This document shows, in pieces, positions 11,367 through 23,024 of a DNA stretch of 64,000 nucleotides. Numbering within the stretch: the first letter of the stretch is position 1; each line of letters starts with the position of its first letter. A program made the position numbers and the translations under genes. This stretch comes from Bryopsis sp. KO-2023 (lineage: Eukaryota > Chlorophyta > Ulvophyceae > Bryopsidales > Bryopsidaceae), in NCBI GenBank assembly GCA_030272585.1, contig BSYQ01000007.1, positions 3,972,001 through 4,036,000 on the forward strand, given 5' to 3'. The notes under the pieces are model-generated. The model was not told the DNA's origin. It did no database searches and saw only the letters and a list, made by a program, of their open reading frames with translations.

Positions 11367-14300
11367 TCACTCCTTTTCCTTTTCCCCCTCTCCCAGCAGC
11401 ATCAGAGTTTTCTTCTTGCGTTGCCCACTTTTCGAATCTTTGATCGCCACTGCGACCATGCCTTTCATCGCGTCGAGATTCGATCGACCGTGCAGCACGC
11501 GTTCCAGGTCCTTTCTGATTTCGTCGCGCTCGTCTCGCAGCGCCGCCACTTGTGATTCTCTGGAGATGAGCGCCGCCTCTAGGTTCTGGACTTTCCGTGC
11601 TGCCTCTTCGGCACGGACCTCCGCGTTTTCTAGCTCTTCGAAAATCATGCCTTGGGGTTGGGAACTCAGCTTCACTTTCGCTCTGGCGGCGGAAAGATCT
11701 ACGAAACGCACCACCCCAAATCCATGCACGGATGTGGAGAAATCAACTTGCAGGTCTGATAATTAAACATAAACATGCTTGGGCCATCAATCAATCAATC
11801 AATGATTACATGTTGCCTGAGGAGAAAAACCGCTCCGACCGCAACCAAATAAAATCTTGGATCGATAAGTCCTTCCAGAGGAGATCAAAGACGAATATTG
11901 AGATGTAAACGATTGATAAGTCCTTCCATGCTTGGGCTTTTATCCAAGAGCAATCACCGATAAGAAGGTCACCTGATTCCAGACGCCGTATCTGCTTCTC
12001 AAGGTTGAATTTTTCTGAGGAAAGGGCTTCTCTCTCGGCTTCCAGTCGAGCGCACCTCCCTGCCAAGGCCACACTTTGACGAATTCTTCTTTTCATCGAT
12101 GTAGCAACCCCGCTCTCCAAACACACCAGCGCTTTTCCATTATCTGTCCAACAATGAAATTCAGACCAGGAGGAAATCTAAAGTGGGGAAAAAAAAATTT
12201 GGAAATCTGAATCGAGAACAAAAATGACTACTGGATTGCTTTAATTTTTAATTTTTAATTTCTTTTTTTTTTTTAAAGAGAGAAAAAAATCAACAACCTT
12301 TGCTTTTTCCTGCACTGAGGATCGCTTCATCTACGTTGGCCTCGATGGTGTGGTAGTGTGACAGCTCCAGTTCTTTCTTTTCCATTTCGGCCTGAGCTTC
12401 CCAAATCTTCCTGGAGGATTCTGCGTCCAGATGGTAATAGTTCTCCGTCAAAACTCTGACTTTCTCTTGCAGCATGTCGCACTGGATTTGGTACTGCGAT
12501 GCCAGTTTCGTCTTCTCATCCAGGAGTGCCTTTTCCCCGGAAAAATAATTAAAAAACTTGTTTTAGAAACACAAAAACATGACGCACGCAAATGAAAGAA
12601 TATAGGTCACCATCACGACAAAACGAAGGAAAGAGAATTACTAATAGTTTTCAAAAAAAACTAATAATAACACCGATTAATGATCGAACAAAAAAGCCAT
12701 TGAGCGACCAAGCACAAAGCTGGCATACAACTCTTTTTTCTTTATTTTATTTTTTATCTCTACCAGAACTGAGGATTTATTTTAAAAAGAGAAATGGGAT
12801 TTTTGACTTGGCACTCTGCGCAAATCTCAAAGAAGCACTCGGATCGACGCATCCGATGTTATGTGTGTCTGTCCAGTTTTTACCTGCAATCGAGATAGCT
12901 CGAAATTTTTCAAATTGACTTCCCCCGTCAGCTCTGCAGCTGTGATGTCGTTTTTCTTCTGGAGGTCACGATGCTTCAGGAGTAAATCTGTTCGCACAGC
13001 AAAACAATTCACCAGAACTGGAAGTGGAAAATTCAAACGGAGCCATAGATTCTGATAAAAGAAATACATCTTTTCAACCCTACTTCTTGGGAAAGCCAAT
13101 GCTGAAAATCTCCCCCCCCCTCCCCCTTCTTTACAAAACAAACTGATTTAAGGATAAGATTCAATAGCTTGACATCCACAAGCCCTTGTGCCATTACAAG
13201 CACTGAAACTCAAAAATGCCCATTTTCACCTTCGTGCAAACTCTTCAGTTCTTTATTGGCCGAATTCGCTTGATTGGCATCCACCAAAGCTCGATCCCGA
13301 AATTCACGCAGGAGTCTCGCTTCTCGATCGTACATTTCCATACTTTCCTTTCGAATGCGCTCTATGTCAGACTGGGTGGTGCTCTGCAGTCTGACCAGTT
13401 CCCTCTGCATCCAGTTCTCCTTGTCATCGTGGCCTTCGGATTCGTTGGCCAGCATTTTTTCGTACAAGTCGCTCTGTTCTTTTTTCAACGCTTCGATTTT
13501 CTTTACCTTTTCGTGATTGTCTGCCTGGGATGTGCAAAAACCAACAGTAAAAATCGCAGCACACAAGTGGCTATGATTTCCATTACGAGGTTTTCTTTTT
13601 TTTCTATTGCGGGAAGGATCAGTCTGGGGTTCGAATCCAACCTGAAGCATCTCGCATCTTTCGGCCAGATGTCCTATATCTTTAGTCAAATAGGCTTTGT
13701 CCAAGCTCAGCACTTCGATCTTGTGATTTGCTTGCGTGAGCGTTTCTGCCATTTGCTCTCTTTCTTTCGATTTTTGACCGGCCAGGGTTTCCAGGGACGA
13801 CAGTCTTCGAACTTCAGTCTCCTATCGCCTTGCACAAAACAACAATCAGACTCAGAAAATTCCCCAGCAAAAACCTTCACAAAATGTATTCATTGCGGCC
13901 AGATCTACACAAGCACAGACAGACGGGACATAGGTCGGGGGGGGGGGGGGAAGTTTTGGGAGGGTGCTTGGTACGGACCAAAATTGATCAAATCTTTGTT
14001 TCGCAGCAAAAATGATAGCTGGGGAAGCCGAGGAAAAACATAAAAAGCATTGCTGATTTGGTTTATCTTACCAAATCGTTTGCTTTTTTTGCCAGTCGAT
14101 CATACATTTCAGCTTTGGCATTGTTGACCTCAGCCCGGACACAGGCGGCCTCCAAATCCTCTGTCAGCCTTTCATCCCTAGCTTGCAAATTCGCTAATCT
14201 TGACTCGAAATCGAGCTGGCCGGCAGCCTTTCAAGCCAGCCAAAAAAAAAACAAGAAATTTTCATGAATGAGACCATGAAACTCGTTGAACACATTTCTC

Positions 14301-15618
14301 AAGAAAAATAATAAATGAAATGAGAAAAAAAATACTGTAAAGCCCATCCTAACAGTGTCTCAAAACATGATTTCAATATTTTTGTGATTCTACTATCTAT
14401 TTGGGGACGGGGATTGTGGGAGCACAACAGCAACCACAAAAAAATCACACAAAAAAAGCGTTTTTTTCTTCTGTTGCTGACAGAAGATTCCTACCGATTC
14501 TTCTTGAGCTTTTGCGCACTCTCTCTGAGCAGCCACTGCCTCCCTTTCGAATCTCGCGCAAGCAGCTTGAGTGGTCGCCAAATTCGCACTCAAAATCTCA
14601 TTATCTTGTTTAGATTCCTAGCATTTCACACACATTTTTTTTCTTCCGGTCATATGTATTTTCTAACGGTCCCCTTTTTTCAACCCCAATGAGAGGGTAA
14701 AAAAAAAAAAAAACAGGTTTTCATCCATGGTGTGCAGGGGCGATTGAATTACCTGCAAGCTTTCATAAATCGCGACCTTCACAGCATCCGATATGCTTCT
14801 CTGAGCTTCCGGCACCTGTAAAAAACAAAACACAGGGAAGACTTGGCCGACAGGAAAAAGCTAATTTTCGGAACAAGATTCAAGAGGAGGATTCAAAGGG
14901 AAAAAACGATAAAAACTGCTGTGGGTCGATTAAACAAAACTAATTCGATGTCCTGCGCTGCAGCTCCCCTTCCTTTTTATCCCGTACAGCCAGCGATTTG
15001 AGCTCCCCACCCCCCACCCACCCCACCCCGCTTGTTCAAGGCATGTGTTTTTTTTATTTTTCATTAATTTTGTTTCCCGAACTCTTTATTCTTCCCACCT
15101 TGAGAATATCCTTGTAGATCTCGTCAGAAACATGACTGAATTTCAGAGCGGCTCGAGCCTCTTGCATCTGGATCTGTATGGAGGGGGCCGTCGACTCTAT
15201 CTACGCACACCAACCCCCCAGAAAAACAGACAAACAGAAAAAAAACCCATTAAATAACTGTTTCACATTCAAGGCAGAAAAAAAAAGAAACAACTCACTT
15301 CCCACACAAATGCTCAATCTGGCCAGACGCCACAAGAAGTAGCAAACGAATTCCTTTTCTTTCTTTTTCTTTTGTTTTCCCCAACCTGTCTTTGCCGTGA
15401 GTTCATTTCCTCCAGTTTGGCTGCCACGCATTCCTTGATCGTTTTGATCTCTTCGTTTTTTTGTTTGAGGGCTCTGGCTGCTTCGATCTCTTTTTCAGCC
15501 AAAGCCCTTCGCATTCCAGACAGCCTTTCCTTCAATTCAGCGTTAATTCCCTTAGCCGGGCTCTCGCCCCCAATAGATCCAGGGAGCAATGATGACCTAT
15601 CCCTATCTGGAGCAAAGC

Positions 15619-15662
<44 letters not shown>

Positions 15663-16257
15663 AAGATGTTGAAGCAATAGAAGTCACAGAGATGCTGTCA
15701 TGACGTCAATATCTTCCACTTGCTCCATGGAAATGAAATGTGCTGCAGCCCAAATCAGAAACTCAAGAAATTATGATCGCTGAGGAAAAGCACACCGAGT
15801 TTTAGGGGAAAATGCAGAATCAATGCACCACACTCACAGGTTTCCGTGCCATCGTCAGACAACAGATCGGAAAAATCAATGCTCCCCTCTGATTTGCCAC
15901 AATCGTTTGTTTCGCTGTCCGCTGGTGGGCTCTCGATTCCTGTTTCTTGGCCGTCATCATCGCTTTCGCTGTCCAGCAATGGATCCCGCTGCAGTTATAA
16001 GTGCAACCAAGCCCTCAATACAAGGAGTGCAATGTATAAGCTATTCAGAAAGTACAGCCTCTATGAAAAAAGTACAGCATAGCTCAGTGTCCCTGGCAAT
16101 GGACAACACTTGTTTGGCTGGATAACTTGCCACTCGTTTCGAACAAAAAAGTCTCCTTGTCGCCTAACAACACGATGCTGCTACCACTCATCGCAGGCCA
16201 GACCAGCACCTTGATGTCTCTGAGCAGCCGCTCCAACGTCTCGTGGGGGCCAGGCAT
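11367..16257 (-). CDS. PIBF1: PIBF1/CEP90 homologue, coiled-coil centrosome and basal-body protein
   Basis: Exons on the minus strand: 15988-15838, 15606-15386, 15200-15099, 14815-14753, 14617-14495, 14227-14072, 13821-13642, 13524-13230, 12987-12884, 12529-12298, 12143-11973 and 11755-11367 (stop), in consistent phase. A first exon starting at ATG 16257 is less certain because its donor was not resolved. An acidic segment (ESDDDGQE) precedes long coiled coils. PIBF1-like landmarks in order are: VSDEIYKDILK followed by PEAQRSI, RIRKESMEMYDREARLLRE, LTENYYHLDAESSRK, SMKRRIRQSV, and NLDAMKGM near the C-terminus. In animals PIBF1/CEP90 acts at centriolar satellites and distal appendages in ciliogenesis. 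The gene is convergent with the IQ/ankyrin gene and divergent from DNAAF6. Confidence 0.87.
15620..15658 (+). repeat. (CA)n microsatellite in a PIBF1 intron
   Basis: About 19 uninterrupted CA units immediately upstream (on the gene strand) of the acceptor of the exon at 15606. On the coding strand it is a (GT)n run leading into the TTGCTTTGCTCCAG acceptor. Confidence 0.95.
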
Positions 16258-16555
16258 GCTTTCGTCGCCCAATAAATCTTTCCGACCTCCCTCGGACCAA
16301 CTCGAGAAATGCGCGAAAAGCTGCTACTTGTGTTTCCGAACTGGGGCAGTGTGGACGACAGAAACTGCCGTCGCATAGACCGACAGCGCGCACGGCTTTA
16401 CAAATCGTCATAGACGTCACTTGCAGGCGTGTCCGGAGCGCTCACGCTTTTCATCCAATTTCGACGGTTATTTTGTCGTTCAGCCCCCCTTCCCCCCCAC
16501 TGAAAACTCCTGAGTCGTTTTCATTCCAATCTCGAGCATTCGGAATATATATCGC
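16258..16555. promoter_or_regulatory. Shared upstream region between PIBF1 and DNAAF6
   Basis: These 298 bp separate the putative ATG of PIBF1 (minus strand) from the ATG of DNAAF6 (plus strand), so the region probably serves as a bidirectional promoter for two ciliary genes. It contains a CRE-like AGACGTCAC at about 16410. I found no clean RFX X-box. Confidence 0.5.
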
Positions 16556-17131
16556 ATGGCGTACAGTAGCGAGGCGTTCGCCAGAGACGTCCGCTCGCTT
16601 GCGGATATAATCGGGCAGGGTGACCAGGAGAGTCTCCCCTCCAACGTCTCGGCACCCCAAAAAGGAGCATCCATCAACCCCGGAAACGTCGGGCCCCAAG
16701 GATTGATTCCCGGAGCAAAACCACCCGCCGTCAAAAAGCGCGACACATCCAAAGACATCTGGCAAGATGACGATCTTGACGACTATGGGAACGACGACTT
16801 GGATGATGGTAGGACGCAGCCCCAGTACGATTTCGTGTACAAACAGGCGGTGGAAACCACGGATGCGTTCCTAGGGATGGGCATGAAAGACGTCTCGTCG
16901 GCGTGTTGCGAGGAAATGGTGGTGAAGGTCGATTTGCCAGGGACGGAGTCGGTCGGGGAAATCGATCTGGACGTCAAGGAGGCCACGATGACGCTCAGAA
17001 GTCCCTTGTACAAGCTGTCGATATACTTGCCGCACAAGGTGCTCCACGAGAAAGGAAAAGCGAAATGGGATGGTGGAAAACAGCAGCTGAGCGTTGCTTT
17101 GCCCGTTATCCGAGAGGACTACCTCCCTTGA
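16556..17131 (+). CDS. DNAAF6: DNAAF6 (PIH1D3) dynein axonemal assembly factor
   Basis: Intronless 191-codon gene. The N-terminal third is low-complexity and ends in an acidic segment around a DIWQDDD motif. The C-terminal half is the PIH1/CS-like domain, with YDFVYKQAVETTDAFLGM, then ACCEEMVVKVDLPG, then a beta-strand region ending at the stop. This order and the length match PIH1D3/DNAAF6, a co-chaperone that works with HSP90 and other DNAAFs in cytoplasmic preassembly of axonemal dynein arms. It implies motile flagella. The ATG at 16556 gives a natural-length N-terminus. Confidence 0.9.
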   Translation: MAYSSEAFARDVRSLADIIGQGDQESLPSNVSAPQKGASINPGNVGPQGLIPGAKPPAVKKRDTSKDIWQDDDLDDYGNDDLDDGRTQPQYDFVYKQAVETTDAFLGMGMKDVSSACCEEMVVKVDLPGTESVGEIDLDVKEATMTLRSPLYKLSIYLPHKVLHEKGKAKWDGGKQQLSVALPVIREDYLP

Positions 17132-17714
17132 GTTGGTGGCTGTGGGGTAAGGGAAAACTTGGGAGGAGCGGGGGTGGTGCTCTAGTAAACTTTGTCTAAA
17201 AAACAGTTGGGGTTCAGACTGACTGGTTGGAGAAATGCCAACCCACAGTGATCAGTGATCTGTTTTTGATCCAAAAAAGAGAGGAAAAGAAACAGGTTTT
17301 GTTTTGGCCATCGATTGAGGGTGTAGTAACCGATCTGATATGAGAAATGTCTTTTTTTTTCCGTCTACATCCCAACCTCTATTGTAACAAACCCTGCCTC
17401 CCATCATAGCAGCAGTTCCGCCAAATAAACCAAATTTTTGTTGTTTTTTTCATCTCATCTACCCCAATCATCCCCTTTCAAAAAGGGAGTTCTCCCCCCC
17501 CCCCCCCCTCCCTCCCTTCCTTTCTCAAATAAAAAGGAAATGCATCAGCTCTCGAAAACCATTACCTCCACACCGCCAAACGTCACTTATTTCAAAAATT
17601 GGAAAGAAAATTGGTAAAGAAAGTCGAAGGAACAAAAAAACATACACTGTTCAGCGAGAAGGGTGTGGAAAAACGCTTCTTTTCATGTTCACAGAGGGAC
17701 GGAGCCAGATATCA
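17132..17714. other. Convergent spacer between DNAAF6 and SRP19
   Basis: 3' flanks of two convergent genes. It includes a 15-bp C run near 17493 and AT-rich segments. No gene is recognised. Confidence 0.5.
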
Positions 17715-19275
17715 TCATCTTCCCTTCTTTCCTTTTCCCTTTTTAGCAGCTTTTCCTTGCTGGGGTTGCGGTTTGTCTTTCTTTTGCCTATCGGGGTGCT
17801 TGGGGACGAGCTCTGCTATCCGTAGCATCAATGCTCGTCCTGTAATTTTAAAAAAGGCTTAACACTCGTCCCCCACCTCTCCCCCCCAAAAAAAAATAAA
17901 AAAAAATCACAGAGACATGTACACCCTGGGGTAGAGAGCTAGATATGGACATTGTGATGATACGGTGGTTTCTTTCTGAGTCAGCCAATATCACATTTCC
18001 GTGAACGGGCTGCACTCAGCCTTTTGACCTGTGCAGAATAATTTCATAAAAGAAGTAACGAAAAAAAGTATACCCATATATTCCATATTGACCTGTTTTG
18101 CTCAAGGCAATATTTTGCTGAGAACACCTTCTCCATTGAAGCGTGTTGGAGACTCTGTTTTTTTTTTTCTGACCAGGCAAACTGATGCAGGTCCAGATGA
18201 AAATTGCAACCTTATAGATCTGTGGGGAAGGAGAGTCAGTTTTTTGTGTTTTTTTTTCTGTCCAAAAAATATATACTAAAAAGAAATTCTCACTTGTTTG
18301 AAGATCTGGGTTGGCGGGCGCTCCATCATCGCCGATCAATTGCACCCTGACCCTTCCTCGAACCCACCATTCTCGAGAATAGCATTTGCTGCCCTTTGCG
18401 GATTTTTTTCGAAAGAAAAAAAAAAAGAGAAAAAAACTCAATCAATGTCTCTGACCATCCTCCTAGTTTTCTGCCAAAGGCTCGCAGAAAAAAACCTGAA
18501 TTACTTTTTTACAGAAAAGCGTCGGGTGACAAAGCCAAACCAACAAATGAGAAATCCTAGGGCCTCCAGGGAGCAATTGATGTTTGATGAAGGGCTCTCC
18601 AATTCAAAATTTGCAGAACTTGAAACAAAGACATTTATAAAAAAAAAAAGAAAAAAGAAACAAAGATATTTAGAAAGAAAATAAATAAAACGACTCACCT
18701 CTACTTCAGCATCGAGTTTCAAATGCTTGCACACATCGAGGATTTCCGCAGGTGTGGGGTCTTCGCAGGCTGCCAAACCAAATGGCAAAAAAGAAAAACT
18801 CACCAACTCGAACATTGACTTAGAAACAAGTTTCAATTTATTTCACCACGATTTCTTAATTTAAAAAAATTGACAGATGTCATCATCCTACACATATCCA
18901 AGGGTTTTTTTCTCCCAAAACAATTAGTGTAATTTGTTCATGACAGCTGGCTCCTCTTTCTCTGTTTCTTTATCCTTGGCATTTCGAGGATACATATATT
19001 AATTGATTTTAGTTTTTTTTCCCACACATATATATATTTTTCCCTTCATCCTTTATCCTCGTTTTTTCTTACCTTTCTCGACCGGGATTCTCCTCCCTCT
19101 CGCCACCGTTTTCTTCTTGTTGATGTAGTTTGGGTATATGATGATTCGCTGGAGGAGAGCAACATCAGCTTCGATTAACCACCCCACCCAAAAGCTCCCC
19201 CTCTAGATAACAAAAAACAAAAACAAAACTAGAGGCACCGCAGAGGAAACCCACGTTGTCGTGCGCGAAGCTCAT
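17715..19275 (-). CDS. SRP19: SRP19, 19-kDa subunit of the signal recognition particle
   Basis: Five minus-strand exons: 19275-19255, 19148-19073, 18769-18699, ~18395-18294 and 17839-17715 (stop TGA). The product is about 130 residues, the usual size. Family landmarks in order are IIIYPNYINKKKTVARGRRI, DPTPAEILDVCKHL, a CYSREWW block followed by RGRVRVQL and NPDLQT, and a C-terminal AELVPKHPDR helix with a Lys/Gly-rich tail. SRP19 binds the SRP RNA tips in the nucleolus and promotes SRP54 binding for ER targeting. The tiny first exon (seven codons) and the exon 4 acceptor are the weakest points; the rest is secure. Confidence 0.9.
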
Positions 19276-19479
19276 CTCCCTCTCGCTGGCTCGACCAGAG
19301 GAATATCGCGACTCACTCTTCCAGGCCTCTCGGCGCGCGTTTTCTCCTTGTTTTGGTTTAGAGTGAGAACTGTGGTCGTGGCGCTGACGAGGGATGCATA
19401 ATTTATTACAGAGATGGGTTAAAATTGAGATGGGTTGGAGGAGTATCATTGCAGGAGTCCTGCAAAAAAATTGGAATGA

Positions 19480-19790
19480 CAAATTTTGGGGCGGCAAAGG
19501 GCCACATTCACCCAAAGTTGTAAGGGGCCACATCCAAGAAATCAATCGATCCTCAGAAAAAAAAAATAAACAAAACCAACAAAAATCAAAACCAACAACA
19601 CTAAATAAATGCTTTTTAAACACCAAGCCTTGTAATTTCTGTTTTTGAAGTTGGGGCCACATTCAAAATTCTTCGGACAAATTGGCGCCACGAAAAGGCC
19701 ACAACTAAATGAAATGGCCAATTTTTTTTTTTCAATGTCACTTTTGGGCCAGTGACATTGAAAAAAAATTCACTGTGCAGGACTCTTCCG
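19480..19790. repeat. GGCCAC-type dispersed repeat, first locus
   Basis: Several copies of GGGGCCAC or GGCCAC spaced 20-60 bp apart. The part at about 19645-19710, reverse-complemented, aligns with 47630-47690, sharing a TGTGGCC, CCAATTTGT, GAATGTGGCCC order. It is therefore a dispersed family, not coding sequence. Confidence 0.6.
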
Positions 19791-21411
19791 CTCGACTGTG
19801 TTGCATCCCTGCCTTGCAAGGATATACCCTCAACAAATTTCACATGTTCTCCAACATGATTCCATCTTTTTAACTCAAAGACATCAGCACCAAAAGGTAC
19901 ACACATTAAAAGGAGCACCTTTTCTGAAGACAAGCAGCCAGGGTTGCAGGGCATCCTTAGCCCTCGAGTTGTTGTAAGAAATTATGTTTCATTCTGAAGT
20001 CAACGTGCTACTCCTGTTTCGATCTTCCAGTTTCGGTGAGGTTGAAAAAAAGCATCGTTTTTTTTTATTATTTTTAAAACCAGGTCCCGTCTAAAGGGGT
20101 TTTCTAAGATTCCAGACATTTATTGTTCGGCAGAAATGAAATTAATATATGCAAATTTATCCTTTTTTTTTTTTAAACAAGTTCATGGAATGGAAGAAAT
20201 GTCCAGTAACAAAATTTACCCTTCGGGCACTGTCGCCCCCCTTTCCTCAAAATGTGGAGCTTGATGTGAAAATAAAAAAAAATAAAAATCGACCCACCGA
20301 TATCATATCACAGCTCCAGAATTTGCAGAGCTATCATCATGATTTTTTGTCCACCCTTTTTTTTCTCTTCTTCCTTTTTTTTTTTCTTAATAGATCCGTT
20401 ACCATTCTTTCCCCAACCCAAAAGAAAAAAATACAGTTTTTCCTAAGCCAAAACATTCCCTCCTCAACGCTCATGTCTTGTCCAAAAAGAAAGAAAAAAA
20501 AAAAGAAATTTAAAAAAAGGGCTAATGTAGCTATGCGCCAGCCAATGTTCTCGTCCCTTTTCCCTCCATTAGTCAAATACTCCAGCTCTCTATATATAGA
20601 GATATTAATATATATGCACTCCCTTCTATCCCCATCTATACATATATTTAGAAACGAAATGGGACGGAAAAACAAAAGCAAGCCGAAAAAAAAAAAAACA
20701 AAAAAAAAATAAAAAAATACTAACACACAACCCCATACAAAGCAAAACGATAACAAAATAGGAAGAAAAAAAAAGGTACGCTCTCGTCCCTTTCTTTCCC
20801 AGGACTGTCTTTATTCCTCCTGGTTCCTTTTTTTTTTCATTTTTTTCTTCCTCAAGGGGGCTTTCGTTTCTCCACAGCTATCCCTTCAATTTTTTTTTTT
20901 TTAACAATAATCTCACCTACTCTACAGTCAAGGTGTCTGGAAGTCTTTTTTAAAAAAAGAAAAAAAAAAACAAAAAAAAACACTGCTCGTCTCTTGTAAC
21001 GGAGACAGTAATTATATTTAAAAAAAAAATTGACATCCTGTGACGAGGACACCGGATAGGCATCCAGAATCAGAAACTAATCAACTTGGGCATGCTTTCT
21101 GTTGAGTTCCAATCACTTTTTCCCCACAAAAAAGATGATGGCTGCTGACCTCCCCTCCCCTCCCCCTTTTTCCTCCAAAAAAGAAATCCTCTCTCTCTCC
21201 CCCCCCCCTCTCTCTTTTCAAACTGTGCAGTTTTATGCTTCCCTTCTTGCTTCTGGAGGAATGATCGACCTCCCAAAAAAGGCGGTATTGTACCTATGGA
21301 CGCATCATCCATCGTCCCCTTTTCTCTCAGAGGTCTCCCTCACCATGCCGATTTCGAAACACCTCTTCATAACTCTCCACGCAACCTCCTCCTTTTTTTT
21401 TCGCTCGATAA

Positions 21412-21454
21412 ATTTACCTCAATATTGGGTAAATTTACCTCAATATTGCAAATT
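21412..21454 (+). repeat. 20-bp tandem duplication
   Basis: TAAATTTACCTCAATATTGG occurs twice in a row with near-perfect identity. Confidence 0.85.
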
Positions 21455-21544
21455 CTTAAATTTCCTAATTTCTGAACCATGAAAAAAAGCAATCATCTAA
21501 ACAGGAAGAGGAGGTGGGGTGGGTGGGGGAGAACAAGCAAGCCA

Positions 21545-21928
21545 TCAAACCATTTCATCAGGATCTTGATGTTGGTCATTTTGGGCCCCCGAATCTTCGG
21601 CTACTACACCACCACCACCGCCGCCGCCCGGATCCGGCGACTCTTGCGATACAGATCGATCGTCACTTTCCTCGGTCGTCGAGGCGTTATTCACTGCAGC
21701 GTTTCTGACCATGTCCTCCCCCACGATCGCCAACCCCATTTCCAACCCCATTTTCCCCAGTCTCAAGCTTCCGGAGGGATTCAAGACGATGGCGTAGATC
21801 TGATGCGGTTTCAATTTGGGGCCGTCCTTCACCGGTTCCTCTCTTACGCATGATTTCGCTATCCAAAAGAACAGCATAGCAGAGATGACCGCGATCAGAG
21901 GTATCGCGATATCCTCGAACACACTCAT
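21545..21928 (-). CDS. Small single-pass membrane protein A with a YAIVLxPSG motif
   Basis: Intronless 127-codon frame. The first ~28 residues form one hydrophobic helix (AVISAMLFFWIA) followed by basic residues, so the bulk probably faces the cytosol. Residues ~44-58 carry IYAIVLNPSGSLRLG. The C-terminal half is acidic, Ser-rich and disordered, with a run of seven Gly. I do not recognise the family. A related protein is encoded divergently at 23025-23306. The shared motif after a membrane helix supports both being real genes. Confidence 0.6.
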   Translation of the reverse strand: MSVFEDIAIPLIAVISAMLFFWIAKSCVREEPVKDGPKLKPHQIYAIVLNPSGSLRLGKMGLEMGLAIVGEDMVRNAAVNNASTTEESDDRSVSQESPDPGGGGGGGVVAEDSGAQNDQHQDPDEMV

Positions 21929-23024
21929 GCGATCGGCTCAACGTGCACAGCGACCACGACGCAAAAATCAAAAATCGTACAGCACACGAACGCGGCAAGA
22001 GACGTCGCCAACAGGGAGGAAAAAACGAAATCGAACCACGCGTCCACCTATTTTGATGGGAGGGGGCGCCAAAACTGTGTGATACTCTCGCTCACAGTCA
22101 GTCGCTCAGCCTGTCTGGCTTCGACAGGGGGTGCAGCTTCGTCGAATTTGCGGTGTTTGGATTATTCTCTCGAGTAACGGCTGCCCGCCCGAAAGACGAA
22201 ATGCGATCGTCGGAGGGTTGTTTCCCGCCGAGTTTTGAGATGAGGTGCGAAGAAGTGTACCCCCGAACGCCAGTAGGTGTTGGTTTGGTGAGCTTAGGGG
22301 AGCTCCCATACGCATTACGTGATGCACAGTACGCTCAGACGCAACCCATGAACAGGATGGAGGTATTCGCTGGTGCCCTCAGAGCCACAAACCAAACCAA
22401 ACCAAACCAAAAATTACATGCGCACAAGCGAAAGTCAAAAAAACGATTTTACGAAAACGAAATGCCATGGAGTCGGGAAGGTCTATCCATCCCAACGTAA
22501 AAGGGTGTCGGAGATGGGCACTGGCTGCGGAGTGTTTCGGAGTCGGTTTTTCCCCAGGGATGAGCGAAGATTGCATGTTGGAGACAGTTCGAATTTGCAT
22601 GCGTTGTTTTTCAGAGTGGGTGTTTCCGTGCGGGGCGTTGAAATAAACCGATCAACCGACGAAACCAACCAATAATTACAAACACAGCAAAAGGAGGGAA
22701 AAAGGAGTTGCGTGATGTGGGAGCCAGCCACGAGCAGGCGAGAAAAAGCGACTGACGACTTCTTTATGCCTATTAGTCACTCCCGCCGAGCGACGTGGGC
22801 CACACAGACTCGCAACTAAACCCGCAGGATGCTTTCCGCCCCCGCCCCCCTTCTCCCGCGAGCAACACCCGAACATAAAAAAAAACGAACTCCTGACGAA
22901 CCTTCGAGCCATGAAGCTTGCAACATAACGCCCAGCATCACGAACCTCAGAGGGAAGGGGACAACGCAAGCAAGGATAGTGGTTGAGACGAACGAACTGG
23001 GGGGCGAAAAGAAACAAAACAAAA
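21929..23024. other. Divergent intergenic region between membrane proteins A and B
   Basis: About 1.1 kb between two divergent related genes, presumably with both promoters. It includes an AACCAAACCAAACCAAACC microsatellite at 22389-22410. Open frames inside lack motifs and I would not annotate them. Confidence 0.5.

Larger units (their letters stand above)
19276..21544. other. Gene-poor, A/T- and homopolymer-rich interval
   Basis: About 2.3 kb without a recognisable gene. It contains GGCCAC-rich repeat sequence (19480-19790), long A and T runs (20150-21060), and a tandem 20-bp duplication (TAAATTTACCTCAATATTGG) at 21412-21454. Open frames here are made of homopolymer-encoded Lys, Phe and Leu and are not credible. 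Confidence 0.6.

Noticed and set aside
13625..13650. tRNA T-arm-like GGGTTCGAATCC
   Set aside because: It lies next to the donor of a PIBF1 exon, and no matching acceptor stem or anticodon arm is present.
20149..20712. Long plus-strand open frame rich in Lys, Phe and Leu
   Set aside because: Composed of homopolymer-encoded residues with no motif and no splice support.
22153..22500. 115-codon plus-strand frame between the two small membrane protein genes
   Set aside because: It runs through a CAAAC microsatellite, has no domain, and lies in the probable promoter region.
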